Shown here piece by piece: positions 35,632 through 44,825 of a stretch of 64,000 bases of DNA. Each line of letters opens with the position of its first letter. The stretch's first letter is position 1. A program made the position numbers and the translations under genes. The notes beneath the pieces were generated by a model that saw only the letters and a list, made by a program, of their open reading frames with translations, was not told where the DNA came from and made no database searches. This DNA is from Kumtagia ephedrae (GTDB lineage Bacteria; Pseudomonadota; Alphaproteobacteria; Rhizobiales; Rhizobiaceae): assembly GCF_003012745.1 (NCBI RefSeq), contig NZ_PXYK01000012.1, positions 1 through 64,000 on the forward strand, in the 5' to 3' direction.

Positions 35632-37227
35632 ATGAGCCTCGTCCGGAAATTCGCCACCGTCGCCTCCGGCACGCTGATGAGCCGGCTGCTCGGCTTCGCC
35701 CGCGAGATGATGATGGCGGCGGCGCTCGGCACCGGACCGGTGGCCGACGCTTTCAACGCCGCCTTCCAGTTCCCCAACACCTTCCGCCGGCTGTTCGCCG
35801 AAGGGGCCTTCAACGCAGCCTTCGTACCGTTGTTCGCCAAGGAGATCGAGGCGGGCGGCATAGCTGGCGCCAAGCGCTTCTCCGAAGAGGTATTCGGCGT
35901 GCTGTTCACGGCGCTGATCGCGCTGACCATCCTGATGGAGCTGTCGATGCCGCTGCTGGTGTCGACCATCGTCGCACCCGGCTTTTCCGACAACCCGCAG
36001 AAGCACGATCTCGCAGTGTCGCTGGCGACGATCATGTTCCCCTATCTTATGTGCATGTCGCTGGCCGCCATGATGGCCGGCATGCTCAACTCGCTCCGGC
36101 GCTATTTCGCCGCGGCTGTGGCACCGGTCTTCCTCAACGTCATCCTCATCGCCGTGCTCGCCTATTGCTGGCATGAAGGGCTCGGCGGGCTGGAGATCGG
36201 CCATGCGCTGGCCTGGGGCGTGCTCGCCGCCGGCCTGGTGCAGCTCGCCATCGTCTGGGTGGCGGTGCGCCATGCCGGGGTGCGGATCGGCTTCCGCCGA
36301 CCGCGGCTGACGCCCAACGTCAAGCGCCTGCTGGTGCTGGCCTTTCCGGCGGCGATCACCGGCGGCATCACCCAGATCAACCAGTTGATCGGCACGGCGA
36401 TCGCCTCGGCCAAGGACAGCGCGGTGTCGTCGCTCGCCTATGCCGACCGCGTCTACCAGCTTCCGCTCGGCGTGGTCGGCATCGCCGTCGCCATCGTGCT
36501 CCTGCCGGAACTGGCGCGCGCGCTGAAGGCTGGCAATCTGCAGGAGGCGTCCAACCTGCAGAACCGTTCCGTCGAATTCACCCTGTTCCTGACGCTGCCG
36601 GCGGCGGCGGCGCTGCTCGTCATCTCGGAACCGATCGTGCGGCTGCTTTACGAGCGCGGCGCCTTCGCCGCCACCAACGGCACGCCGGCGGTGTCGGCCA
36701 TCCTCGCCATTTTCGGGCTCGGCCTGCCGGCATTCGTGCTGATCAAGGCGTTCACGCCCGGCTATTTCGCCCGCGAGGACACGCGCACGCCGATGATCTT
36801 CGCGGCGATCTCGGTGGCGGTCAACATCGGCGTAGCGCTGACGCTCTTCCCGTCCATGGGCGGCGCCGGCATCGCCACCGCCTCGGCCATCGCCGGCTGG
36901 GTCAACGCTACGATGCTGCTCGCGGTGCTGATCCGGCGCGGCCATTGGGGCCGCGACGCCGGGCTGTTGAAGCGTATCCCGCGATTGCTGTTAGCCTCGG
37001 CGGTGATGGCGGGCGCGCTCTACTGGGCAGCGCGCTGGTTCGCCGGCAGCCTCGGGCCAACGGCGCCGTTCTGGGAGCAGGCGGCCGTACTCGGTTCGAT
37101 CATTGCGGGGGCGATGCTGCTTTATTTCGCGGTCGTCTTCGCCATCGGCGGCGCCGACGTCGGCATGATCCGCCGGAGCTTCAGGCGCGGTTCGGGACCA
37201 CCGAACGGGCCGGCACCGGACGCGTGA
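35632..37227 (+). CDS. murJ: Lipid II flippase MurJ (MviN)
   Basis: Inner-membrane flippase that moves lipid II across the membrane for peptidoglycan synthesis; MOP superfamily. The 531 residues form about 14 helices. The N-terminus has SRLLGFAREMMMAAALGTGPVADAFNAAFQFPNTFRRLFAEGAFNAAFVPLF, the most conserved part of the family. The ribosome site is provided by a repeat copy directly upstream. It follows glnD on the same strand. Confidence 0.95.
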   Translation: MSLVRKFATVASGTLMSRLLGFAREMMMAAALGTGPVADAFNAAFQFPNTFRRLFAEGAFNAAFVPLFAKEIEAGGIAGAKRFSEEVFGVLFTALIALTILMELSMPLLVSTIVAPGFSDNPQKHDLAVSLATIMFPYLMCMSLAAMMAGMLNSLRRYFAAAVAPVFLNVILIAVLAYCWHEGLGGLEIGHALAWGVLAAGLVQLAIVWVAVRHAGVRIGFRRPRLTPNVKRLLVLAFPAAITGGITQINQLIGTAIASAKDSAVSSLAYADRVYQLPLGVVGIAVAIVLLPELARALKAGNLQEASNLQNRSVEFTLFLTLPAAAALLVISEPIVRLLYERGAFAATNGTPAVSAILAIFGLGLPAFVLIKAFTPGYFAREDTRTPMIFAAISVAVNIGVALTLFPSMGGAGIATASAIAGWVNATMLLAVLIRRGHWGRDAGLLKRIPRLLLASAVMAGALYWAARWFAGSLGPTAPFWEQAAVLGSIIAGAMLLYFAVVFAIGGADVGMIRRSFRRGSGPPNGPAPDA

Positions 37228-37263
37228 GCACGCCAATAGGGTGTCGCCGAGGCCCCATGAAGG

Positions 37264-38124
37264 TCACGGCCTCCTGAACCCGGTCGGGCCGCCGTAGAGA
37301 TAGCCGATACGGTCGATCGCCTCCTCAAGGCCCTCTCGGGCGACCGTCATGGTGTGGCCGTTGGCGTGGATCAGCGACGTGCCGTCGGTCATGATCGCGA
37401 CATGGCCCTTCCAGAACACGAGGTCGCCGCGCCGCAGGTTTGCATAACCCGACCCAGGGTCGACCGGCACGCCGAGGCCGGCCGCCTGCATGTCGGAGTC
37501 GCGCAGCACATGGCGGCCGGCCATACGCATGGAAAGCTGCACCAGCCCCGAACAGTCGATGCCGAAGCCGGACGCTCCGCCCCACAGATAAGGCGTGTGG
37601 ATCAGCGTCTCGGCGACGGCGACATAATCGTCCGCATATGCATCGACCGAGCGGAGATGCGCATCGACGATCGCCTCACCCGACACCAGCAGCGCGTAAC
37701 GCGTGCCGCGGGTCTCGGCGTGGCCGATGACGGTGATCTCGGCACCCATCGATAGCACGCAGCTGCTGGGCACCTTCAGGTCAGGAGCCGGATAGAGGAA
37801 GGTCCGCGGCACGGCGACCTTATGGGTCGGCGCCGGATCGGCCTGGCCGAGATCGGCGGCGGCGACATAGCCGACATAGCCGTCGTCCGACGCCTGGACC
37901 CAGGCAAAACCTTCGGCTTCCTCGAACACATGCAGCGAAGCGCCCTTGAGGAGTTGCGTGTTCAGCCCAGAGTCGGGCCGCGGCGCCGCCCGCATGTCGG
38001 CGACCGAAGCGGCTATGCGCGCCGGGCGGCCCGCGACGAAGCGCTCCGCCTCGACCTGCCCCTTCAGGCTGACGTCGGCAAGGTCGGGGCGATAGGCGTG
38101 CAGGCGCGGGTCCCTGGCGGTCAA
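37264..38124 (-). CDS. NlpC/P60 family cysteine peptidase
   Basis: Predicted cell-wall endopeptidase that cuts gamma-D-Glu-diaminopimelate bonds. The 286 residues have SH3-like regions (about 40-150) and a C-terminal NlpC/P60 domain with catalytic Cys in GFGIDCSGLVQLSMR, His in KGHVAIMTDG, and a third polar residue in LIHANGH. No signal peptide is visible, as in other rhizobial members. The start is a TTG at 38124 that overlaps the marR stop (TTGA), giving MTARDPRLHAYRPDLAD; no other start preserves this conserved N-terminus. Confidence 0.86.
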   Translation of the reverse strand: MTARDPRLHAYRPDLADVSLKGQVEAERFVAGRPARIAASVADMRAAPRPDSGLNTQLLKGASLHVFEEAEGFAWVQASDDGYVGYVAAADLGQADPAPTHKVAVPRTFLYPAPDLKVPSSCVLSMGAEITVIGHAETRGTRYALLVSGEAIVDAHLRSVDAYADDYVAVAETLIHTPYLWGGASGFGIDCSGLVQLSMRMAGRHVLRDSDMQAAGLGVPVDPGSGYANLRRGDLVFWKGHVAIMTDGTSLIHANGHTMTVAREGLEEAIDRIGYLYGGPTGFRRP

Positions 38125-38471
38125 AGCGGAAGCTCCCTGGCGGCTGCGATGATAACATCGCCGAAGCGCTCGACATAGAGCGCGCCCTCGACCGTGCGGC
38201 CGACCAGCACGTTGCGGCGGTCCGTCTCGTCGCGCCGGCGGGTGAGGAGCTTCATCGCCCCCATCGTGTCGAGCGCCCGCGTGATCACCGGCTTGGTCAC
38301 CCCGAGACGTGCCGCCAGGCCGCGCACCGTATGCGGCGGCGGATCGAGATAGACGGTAAGCAGGATCGCCATCTGCCGCATCGACAGGTCCGGCCGGCCG
38401 GCCTCGACCTCGGAGAGGGCAACCTGTTGCCACAGCCGAAGGGCCTGGGTCGGACGCAGGGTAACAGACAT
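38121..38471 (-). CDS. MarR family transcriptional regulator
   Basis: Winged helix-turn-helix protein of 116 residues, short for the family. The DNA-binding part covers MRQMAILLTVYLDPPPHTVRGLAARLGVTKPVITRALDTM, and the wing has RRRDETDRRNVLV. I chose ATG 38471, after GGTGGG, which gives MSVTLRPTQALRLWQ; a longer reading to 38546 is unlikely. A small inverted repeat (CCAC, CATT, GTGG at 38473-38484) surrounds the ribosome site. Coupled to the NlpC/P60 gene, which it may regulate. Confidence 0.83.
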   Translation of the reverse strand: MSVTLRPTQALRLWQQVALSEVEAGRPDLSMRQMAILLTVYLDPPPHTVRGLAARLGVTKPVITRALDTMGAMKLLTRRRDETDRRNVLVGRTVEGALYVERFGDVIIAAARELPL

Positions 38472-38583
38472 CCCACCATTGTGGTCGCAAACTGTTTCGG
38501 AGCCGTTACGGTGAACCCAAGCACCCCTTCTACACCGGGCAGCCACTACAGGGTCCGCTTGCGGCCGAACCGCTAAGCGGAAG

Positions 38584-39954
38584 CTATTTCGCGTAGCGCG
38601 CGGCGATCACCCGCTCCAGTGCCCGGATCGCCTGGGCCTCGCCGCCGGTCGGGCCCTGCGGCCGATCCGACGGGTTCCAGCCGAAAATGTCGAAATGTGC
38701 CCAGCTTCGCGCCTTCTCGACGAAACGCTGCAGGAACAACGCCGCGGTGATGGAGCCGGCGAAACCGTCGGTGGTGACGTTGTTGATGTCGGCGATCTTC
38801 GAAGCGAGTTTCGCTTCGTAGGGCTTCCACAGCGGCATCCGCCACACCGGATCTTCCACCTGCGCCGCCGCGGCCGCGATCCCGTCGGCAAGGCTCTCGT
38901 CGTCGGTATAGAAGGGCGGCAGGTCCGGGCCTAGCGCGACGCGGGCTGCGCCGGTGAGCGTCGCCATGTCGATCAGGAGGTCCGGCGCCTCTTCATCGGC
39001 CAGCGAGAGCGCATCGGCAAGGATGAGCCGTCCCTCGGCGTCGGTGTTGCCGATCTCGACCGTGATGCCCTTGCGGCTCGGGAGCACGTCGCCCGGCCGG
39101 AAGGCGTTGCCGGCGATGGCATTTTCGACCGCCGGGATGAGGACGCGCAGCCGCACATCCAGCTTGGCGGCCATGATCATGGTAGCGAGCGCGAGCACAT
39201 TGGCGGCGCCGCCCATGTCCTTCTTCATCAGCAGCATGCCGCTCGCCGGCTTGATGTCGAGGCCGCCGGTGTCGAAGCAGACACCCTTGCCGACCAGCGT
39301 CAGCTTCGGTGCACCCTTGCGGCCCCAGACGAGATCGATCAGCCGCGGCGCCTGCGCCGACGCACGTCCCACCGCATGGATCATCGGAAAATTTTCGGCG
39401 AGCAGCGCATCGCCGAGGACGACGGAAATCTTCGCCTTGTGGGCGGCGGCGACCTTGCGAACCGCCTCCTCCAGCGCGTCCGGACCGAGGTCGTTGGTCG
39501 GCGTGTTGATCAGGTCGCGCGCCAGGAAGACGCCGTCGGCGACGCGCCCGACTGCATCCGCATCGGCGCCCTCAGGCAGCGCAAAACGCACCGTCCTGCC
39601 CGGCTTCTTGCCGTAGCGGGTGAAGACATAGCCGCCCAGCCGCAGCGCCAGCGCCGCCAGCGTGGGATCGGAGGGGACGGTGGAAAAATGCCATTCGCCC
39701 GCGGGCAGCGTCGTGGCGAGCTTGCCGAGGGAGAGCGTCCCATCCTTGCCGTCACCGATGCCGAACAGCGCAGCCGCGACATTCCCATCAGCCGACGGCA
39801 CCACCAGCAATCGGCCGGACTGCCCCGAAAATCCATTCGCCTCGGCCCAGGCAATGGCCTCGGGCGTCAGTCCCGCATCCTGGATGCCGGCGGGACCGAT
39901 CAGCATTATTGGACGAGAATGTTCGGTCGGACGTTCGATCAGCTCGACAGGCAT
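38584..39954 (-). CDS. Leucyl aminopeptidase family protein (M17)
   Basis: Cytosolic two-metal aminopeptidase that releases N-terminal residues from peptides. The 456 residues show the M17 core: VGKGVCFDTGGLDIKPASGMLLMKKDMGGAA and the signature NTDAEGRLILADAL, with the metal ligands present. The length is that of the shorter branch in alphaproteobacteria rather than the ~500-residue PepA. It is the first gene of a minus-strand series with marR and the NlpC/P60 gene, but about 110 bases separate it from marR. Confidence 0.9.
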   Translation of the reverse strand: MPVELIERPTEHSRPIMLIGPAGIQDAGLTPEAIAWAEANGFSGQSGRLLVVPSADGNVAAALFGIGDGKDGTLSLGKLATTLPAGEWHFSTVPSDPTLAALALRLGGYVFTRYGKKPGRTVRFALPEGADADAVGRVADGVFLARDLINTPTNDLGPDALEEAVRKVAAAHKAKISVVLGDALLAENFPMIHAVGRASAQAPRLIDLVWGRKGAPKLTLVGKGVCFDTGGLDIKPASGMLLMKKDMGGAANVLALATMIMAAKLDVRLRVLIPAVENAIAGNAFRPGDVLPSRKGITVEIGNTDAEGRLILADALSLADEEAPDLLIDMATLTGAARVALGPDLPPFYTDDESLADGIAAAAAQVEDPVWRMPLWKPYEAKLASKIADINNVTTDGFAGSITAALFLQRFVEKARSWAHFDIFGWNPSDRPQGPTGGEAQAIRALERVIAARYAK

Positions 39955-40052
39955 GCGCAGTCCCTCATCGATGTTGCGGCTCCCGTCAATCGAGCCTGGG
40001 CATTAAATTTCCGTAAGCCATACTCTTCGGGCGACCGGAGGTGGTGGAACCT

Positions 40053-40081
40053 TTGCAGGCTCGCCAAGTTTTGCCGATACC
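40053..40081 (+). promoter_or_regulatory. Candidate promoter of a small RNA
   Basis: TTGCAG at 40053-40058 and GATACC at 40076-40081 are separated by 17 bases, similar to the 4.5S RNA promoter at 21481. Transcription would begin near 40088, just ahead of a CCTCCTCCC motif and a terminator. Confidence 0.35.
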
Positions 40082-40087
40082 AGACCG

Positions 40088-40138
40088 GTGCCCCTCCTCC
40101 CGTGACCCCGCAGCCCAAAAGGCTGCGGGTCTTTTTGT
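40088..40138 (+). ncRNA. Candidate small RNA with anti-Shine-Dalgarno motif
   Basis: A short transcript would contain CCCCTCCTCCCGTG (40091-40104), which includes CCTCCTCCC and is complementary to ribosome-binding sites, then a strong intrinsic terminator. Small RNAs with this motif are known in alphaproteobacteria (CcsR/cuckoo RNAs and the alpha-r14 group). No open reading frame covers this stretch. The 5' end is uncertain and could lie further upstream, or the hairpin could be an attenuator in the leader of the downstream tadD-like gene. Confidence 0.42.
40107..40136 (+). terminator. Intrinsic terminator
   Basis: CCCGCAGCC (40107-40115) pairs with GGCTGCGGG (40121-40129) around the loop CAAAA, followed by TCTTTTTGTG. 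No plus-strand protein gene lies upstream, so it ends a small RNA or acts as a leader attenuator. Confidence 0.88.
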
Positions 40139-40255
40139 GTGGGCCGCCGCGGAACGTTGACCGTGCGCGCTCGACCGACGGCGAGCCTTAACCTTCCATT
40201 AGGGTTAACGGAATATTTCTGGCTGGAAAGACGCGGGCCATGGGGGGCACGACCG

Positions 40256-41146
<891 letters not shown>

Positions 41147-41214
41147 AATCATACTGCCGAATAGCGGAACTCAACCTGCGGTCGGCTTCGGCAGGTATTT
41201 TCTGGGACCAACCC

Positions 41215-41230
41215 TACTGCCTACTGCCTA
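41215..41230. repeat. Inverted heptanucleotide array, TACTGCC
   Basis: Two full copies of TACTGCC and a partial one are inverted relative to the GGCAGTA array at 41102. The stop codon of the minus-strand methyltransferase (41221-41223) lies inside it. Confidence 0.88.
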
Positions 41231-42195
41231 TCCGGCTTCCTCGCCACCAGAAACGCATCCACGGGCCGGGCGCCGTTTGGCAAAGTCTTGATGCGGTTGG
41301 CGATCTTGGCGAGCGGATAGGCAAGCGCGATGGCCGCGTGCCATGACCAGCGATGCGCGATGTAGCGCTCGTGCGGCGCCTTGTCGGTGCGCTTGAACAG
41401 CAGGCGATGCAGCCAATAGATCAGCCCCTGATGCGGCGACGGCTGCAGCGTACCCGCCTCCACGACCTCCAGCCCGAGTTCCGCGGCGAGTGCCCGATAG
41501 GCTCCCGGATTCCACCACGTCACATGGTGCGGCGGGATGTTGATGGGCAGATTCGGAATTTCGGTCAGCGGCGATGGATGCAGCGGCGCTGCGAGGATCA
41601 GCAGGCCGCCCGGCTTCAGCAGCCGGACCATCAGCTCCGCATGCCGGCGCGGATCGGGAACGTGCTCGATGACGTGGAAGGCGGTTGCCACGTCGAAGGA
41701 TTCCGGCCGCTGTTCGGCATAGGCTTCGAGCGTCTCGCGGATGACCACTTCGTCGGCGTCCGGGCCCGCATAGGGGTCGAGCCCGGTATACCGGGCATGC
41801 GAGAGATGCCGCCGGAACACGCCGGGGCCGCAGCCGACATCGACGACCTCGGCGCCGTCCGGGATGAAGCTGGCCGCGCGCTTGTAGTCGACACGCGTGT
41901 CGGCGACGTCGTTCAGCCGCTCGTGAACGTCCCATTCGTCGTAGTAGGTCTGGTAGAAGGCGCCGTCGCCGACGACGCGCGGCTCGAAGAACACCAGGCC
42001 GGTCGGCGATTCGTAGAGCGTGACGCGGTCGATGCCCTTGAACAGGTGCTTCACGTCGACACCCTGGCCGATGCGCCAGATGTCCTCGATCACCCTTGCC
42101 GAGACGCCGTGGATGCGGCGCGCAGCCGGCTTGCCGGTGATCGGGCACGGCGGCAACACCTTTTCGTCGCCGGCGGGGCGCGTCGGTCCTGCCAT
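41221..42195 (-). CDS. Class I SAM-dependent methyltransferase
   Basis: Predicted methyltransferase of 324 residues. The SAM-binding motif I is VVDVGCGPGVFRRHL, and FDVATAFHVIEHVPDP with LLKPGGLLILAAPL gives motifs II-III. About 90 residues before the domain begin with CPITGKPAARRIHGVSARVIEDIW, resembling the N-terminal region of sugar or lipid methyltransferases that recognise a modified glycan. I chose ATG 42195 because GAGAGGA lies six bases upstream; 42201 is possible. It follows the P450 gene by about 28 bases and probably shares its transcript. The substrate is unknown. Confidence 0.82.
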   Translation of the reverse strand: MAGPTRPAGDEKVLPPCPITGKPAARRIHGVSARVIEDIWRIGQGVDVKHLFKGIDRVTLYESPTGLVFFEPRVVGDGAFYQTYYDEWDVHERLNDVADTRVDYKRAASFIPDGAEVVDVGCGPGVFRRHLSHARYTGLDPYAGPDADEVVIRETLEAYAEQRPESFDVATAFHVIEHVPDPRRHAELMVRLLKPGGLLILAAPLHPSPLTEIPNLPINIPPHHVTWWNPGAYRALAAELGLEVVEAGTLQPSPHQGLIYWLHRLLFKRTDKAPHERYIAHRWSWHAAIALAYPLAKIANRIKTLPNGARPVDAFLVARKPDRQ

Positions 42196-42223
42196 TCGCA
42201 TTCCTCTCGGTTGCAGGCGACCG

Positions 42224-43579
42224 TCAGGTCCTTGACCGTTCGGACAGGCGCAGCATGATTTCCTTGTCCGGCCGCGAGGTGAGATTGCCGAGCGGCTTCG
42301 GCCGGGTCCCGGGCACCAGCGTTAACCGAGCCCGAGCCAGAAGTCCACGCAGGATGGCAGCCATCTCGATATCGGCGAAACGAGCGCCTGGGCAACCCCG
42401 TGCGCCCATGCCGAACGGCATGTAGCTCGTACGCGCCGGCGCGGGGCCGCCCTCCAGCCAGCGGCGCGGAGAAAAGTCGTCCGGCCGCCACCAGAGTTTT
42501 TGGTGACGATGCAAGGTCCAGGGCGCCACCAGCACGAAGCTGCCGGCCGGCACCGGCTTGGTGCGGAAGACGATGTCCTCCTGCGCCTCGCGCAGGAAGA
42601 AACCGATCGGCGGATAGATCCTGAGAGCCTCTCTCGCCAGCGCGTCGGCGATCGAGTCCGGGTCCGCCGCTCCCCAGAATCCCTCCCCCTCGGTCCTGCC
42701 TGCGAGTGCCGCGGCGGTCGCGTCCTGCAGTTCCGGACGTCCGGCAAGCTCGTAGGAGAGCCAGGACAGCGTCGAGGCGGTGGTCTCGTGGCCGGCAAGC
42801 AGCATGACGGCGATCTCGTCGAGCAGCGCCTCTTCTCCGGCCAATCCCGGCTCCAGCCGGCCGGCCTCGGCGAGCGCGAGCGCGAAGGGCGCGGTCTCGA
42901 GCGGCCGGTCCCCATTGATCAGGGGCGTGACGAAGCGCTCCCGCATCAGCGCCCGCATCTCCCCGCCGATCTCCTCGATCCCCATGTCCCGCATCACGCG
43001 GGCACGTGCCCGTTCGTCCTGCCCGGCAAGCATCAGCACCAGCGGTGCCGCCTTCCTGTGGAAGGCGAAGAACAGCCGCGTGAAACGAAGCGACTGGTCC
43101 GCGTCGAACCGATCGCCGAGCGTGCAGTGCGAGACGATATCAACGGTGAGCCGCGACAGTTCCTCGCTGATCGCGACCTGGCCACCCGGGGCAGCCAGCC
43201 AGCGGTCGAGATAGTCCGCCGTGATCGCCTCCGTCACCCGCCGCACCTCTTCATCGGGGATCGTCGCCAGCGAGCGCGAGAAGATGCGGCGTGTCTCCTT
43301 GACCGACGCGCCGCCCGGCTGGCCGAAGACGCCGCCGCCGATCAACGGCTTCAGCAGGTCATGCACCACCGCGCTTTTCGGGAACTGGCCGGCGCGGTCG
43401 AGCATCACCGTCTCGACGACCTTCGGATCATTGGCGAAGACGAGCTTGCGGCTGGCCAGATCGATCAGCATGAGCCACCGCTCGAGCGGCTTTCCCGTGG
43501 CGTAGCGCATCGGGTCGGAAAATATCCGGCCGGCCAGCCGGGTGGCGAACGGCACCCGTCCCAGCGACCAGGAGAGCAT
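42224..43579 (-). CDS. Cytochrome P450
   Basis: Heme monooxygenase of 451 residues, soluble class. Diagnostic motifs are complete: I-helix LLAGHETTASTL, the ExxR in EALRIYPP, and the heme loop FGMGARGCPGARF with Cys396. It resembles bacterial P450s acting on fatty acids or lipids, but the substrate cannot be read from sequence. The ATG at 43579 lies two bases after the glycosyltransferase stop, so the genes are coupled; the frame stays open much further upstream within the glycosyltransferase gene and that part is spurious. Redox partners are not encoded nearby. Confidence 0.89.
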   Translation of the reverse strand: MLSWSLGRVPFATRLAGRIFSDPMRYATGKPLERWLMLIDLASRKLVFANDPKVVETVMLDRAGQFPKSAVVHDLLKPLIGGGVFGQPGGASVKETRRIFSRSLATIPDEEVRRVTEAITADYLDRWLAAPGGQVAISEELSRLTVDIVSHCTLGDRFDADQSLRFTRLFFAFHRKAAPLVLMLAGQDERARARVMRDMGIEEIGGEMRALMRERFVTPLINGDRPLETAPFALALAEAGRLEPGLAGEEALLDEIAVMLLAGHETTASTLSWLSYELAGRPELQDATAAALAGRTEGEGFWGAADPDSIADALAREALRIYPPIGFFLREAQEDIVFRTKPVPAGSFVLVAPWTLHRHQKLWWRPDDFSPRRWLEGGPAPARTSYMPFGMGARGCPGARFADIEMAAILRGLLARARLTLVPGTRPKPLGNLTSRPDKEIMLRLSERSRT

Positions 43580-43581
43580 GC

Positions 43582-44766
43582 TCAGGAGGCGGGGAATGGC
43601 AGTCGCTCCTTGACCGCGATCGAATACGGACCGGAAATCTCGTAGACCACATGGCCCCACCTGATCCGCCGTGTCCAGGCGGCCGCGACGATCACGCTGA
43701 GATGGAACAGATCGACCAGCGGCTGGAGCAGGCCGAGCAGCAGCTGGATCAGCCGGACCGGGACGGAGTCGGGCATGTCGAGCCGTCTGGCGACGTCGCC
43801 GACCAGCGCCTGCTTCAGCACCGCCAGCGCGGCAAGGCCAATCGCCGCCCACAGGTAGTCGCCCGTCGCGCGGACCTGCCAGAGCACCGCGATCCAGGCG
43901 GCGAGGCGAACAGCGACCGTCGCCAGAGCCATGCGCCAGAGCCAAGGGCGGTAGATGTGGCCGATCCGATACTGGCGCACGGCGAAGCGCCAGGCTGCAA
44001 CGAGGCCAAGATCCGTGGGGGAGGGAATCAGCAGTGCGCCGCGCGTAAGAACCCGCAGCCCGGCAGCCGAGGCATGCTCGGCGAGTGAAAGATCGTCGGA
44101 AAGGGTCGAATCGAGACTGACGGAAAGCTGCATGCGCTCGGCAGCCGCCGGCGAGATGCCGATGCTGCCGCCCCAGACGACGCTGGTCGAGTTCCAGCCG
44201 GTGCGCGGCAGCAGGGTGACGGCGCGGTCGATCGCCGCCACCAGATGCGCGCCCAGGCGATGTTTTCGCACCTGCTGCCAGCGATGGCCGGTCACCAGAT
44301 CGAAATTGCCGTCCATCAGCGGAGAAACCAGCGCGCTCAGCCACCAGCGTTGCGGAACGATGTCGCCGTCCATCATGACGATGGCCTGGTCGCGCTCGTC
44401 GATCAGCGCGAGAGCGGCCTGCTGGTTGCGGCATTTCTGCGCCTGGTCGCGGGCTTCGCCCGCCACCACGATCTCAACGGGAAAGCGCGCCATCGGCGCC
44501 GCCTGGCGGACCCGTTCGTAGGCAGGATCGTCATGCGATTCCACCGAGACGATCAGGCGGGCGGGAAGCAGGGTCTGTGCGTTGAGCGTGCCGATGAGCG
44601 TCTCGAGCCCAGGCATCGGGCCGGTGATCGGCAGGATGACGCTGACGGCTGCACGGCGCTCGGAGCGCGGCTTCTGCAGGCGCATGAGCCGCACGATCAC
44701 GCTCGCCAGCGACAGCAGGTTTATGCAGAGCCCGACCAGGGCCAGAGGCAGAACCCAGGACCACAT
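43582..44766 (-). CDS. Family 2 glycosyltransferase, ceramide-glucosyltransferase-like
   Basis: Membrane glycosyltransferase of 394 residues. An N-terminal helix (residues 5-25) anchors a GT2 domain with DGD at 133-135 (the D2 position) and SDD at 223-225 (D3), followed by RQYRIGH at 264-270 in place of the usual QxxRW. Several helices follow. This layout is that of ceramide glucosyltransferases and the hopanoid enzyme HpnI. It probably transfers a sugar to a lipid at the cytosolic face. It lies 59 bases downstream of tadC on the same strand and precedes P450 and methyltransferase genes. Confidence 0.82.
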   Translation of the reverse strand: MWSWVLPLALVGLCINLLSLASVIVRLMRLQKPRSERRAAVSVILPITGPMPGLETLIGTLNAQTLLPARLIVSVESHDDPAYERVRQAAPMARFPVEIVVAGEARDQAQKCRNQQAALALIDERDQAIVMMDGDIVPQRWWLSALVSPLMDGNFDLVTGHRWQQVRKHRLGAHLVAAIDRAVTLLPRTGWNSTSVVWGGSIGISPAAAERMQLSVSLDSTLSDDLSLAEHASAAGLRVLTRGALLIPSPTDLGLVAAWRFAVRQYRIGHIYRPWLWRMALATVAVRLAAWIAVLWQVRATGDYLWAAIGLAALAVLKQALVGDVARRLDMPDSVPVRLIQLLLGLLQPLVDLFHLSVIVAAAWTRRIRWGHVVYEISGPYSIAVKERLPFPAS

Positions 44767-44825
44767 TCCTCCCCTCTACGCGATGGCGGCGCTGAACGGT
44801 AGCGCTAACCTGCGCGCGGCCGGCG

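Noticed and set aside
42224-44434. A 736-residue minus-strand frame including the P450
   Set aside because: The part beyond 43579 is a shadow of the glycosyltransferase gene; Arg/Pro-rich composition, no domain.
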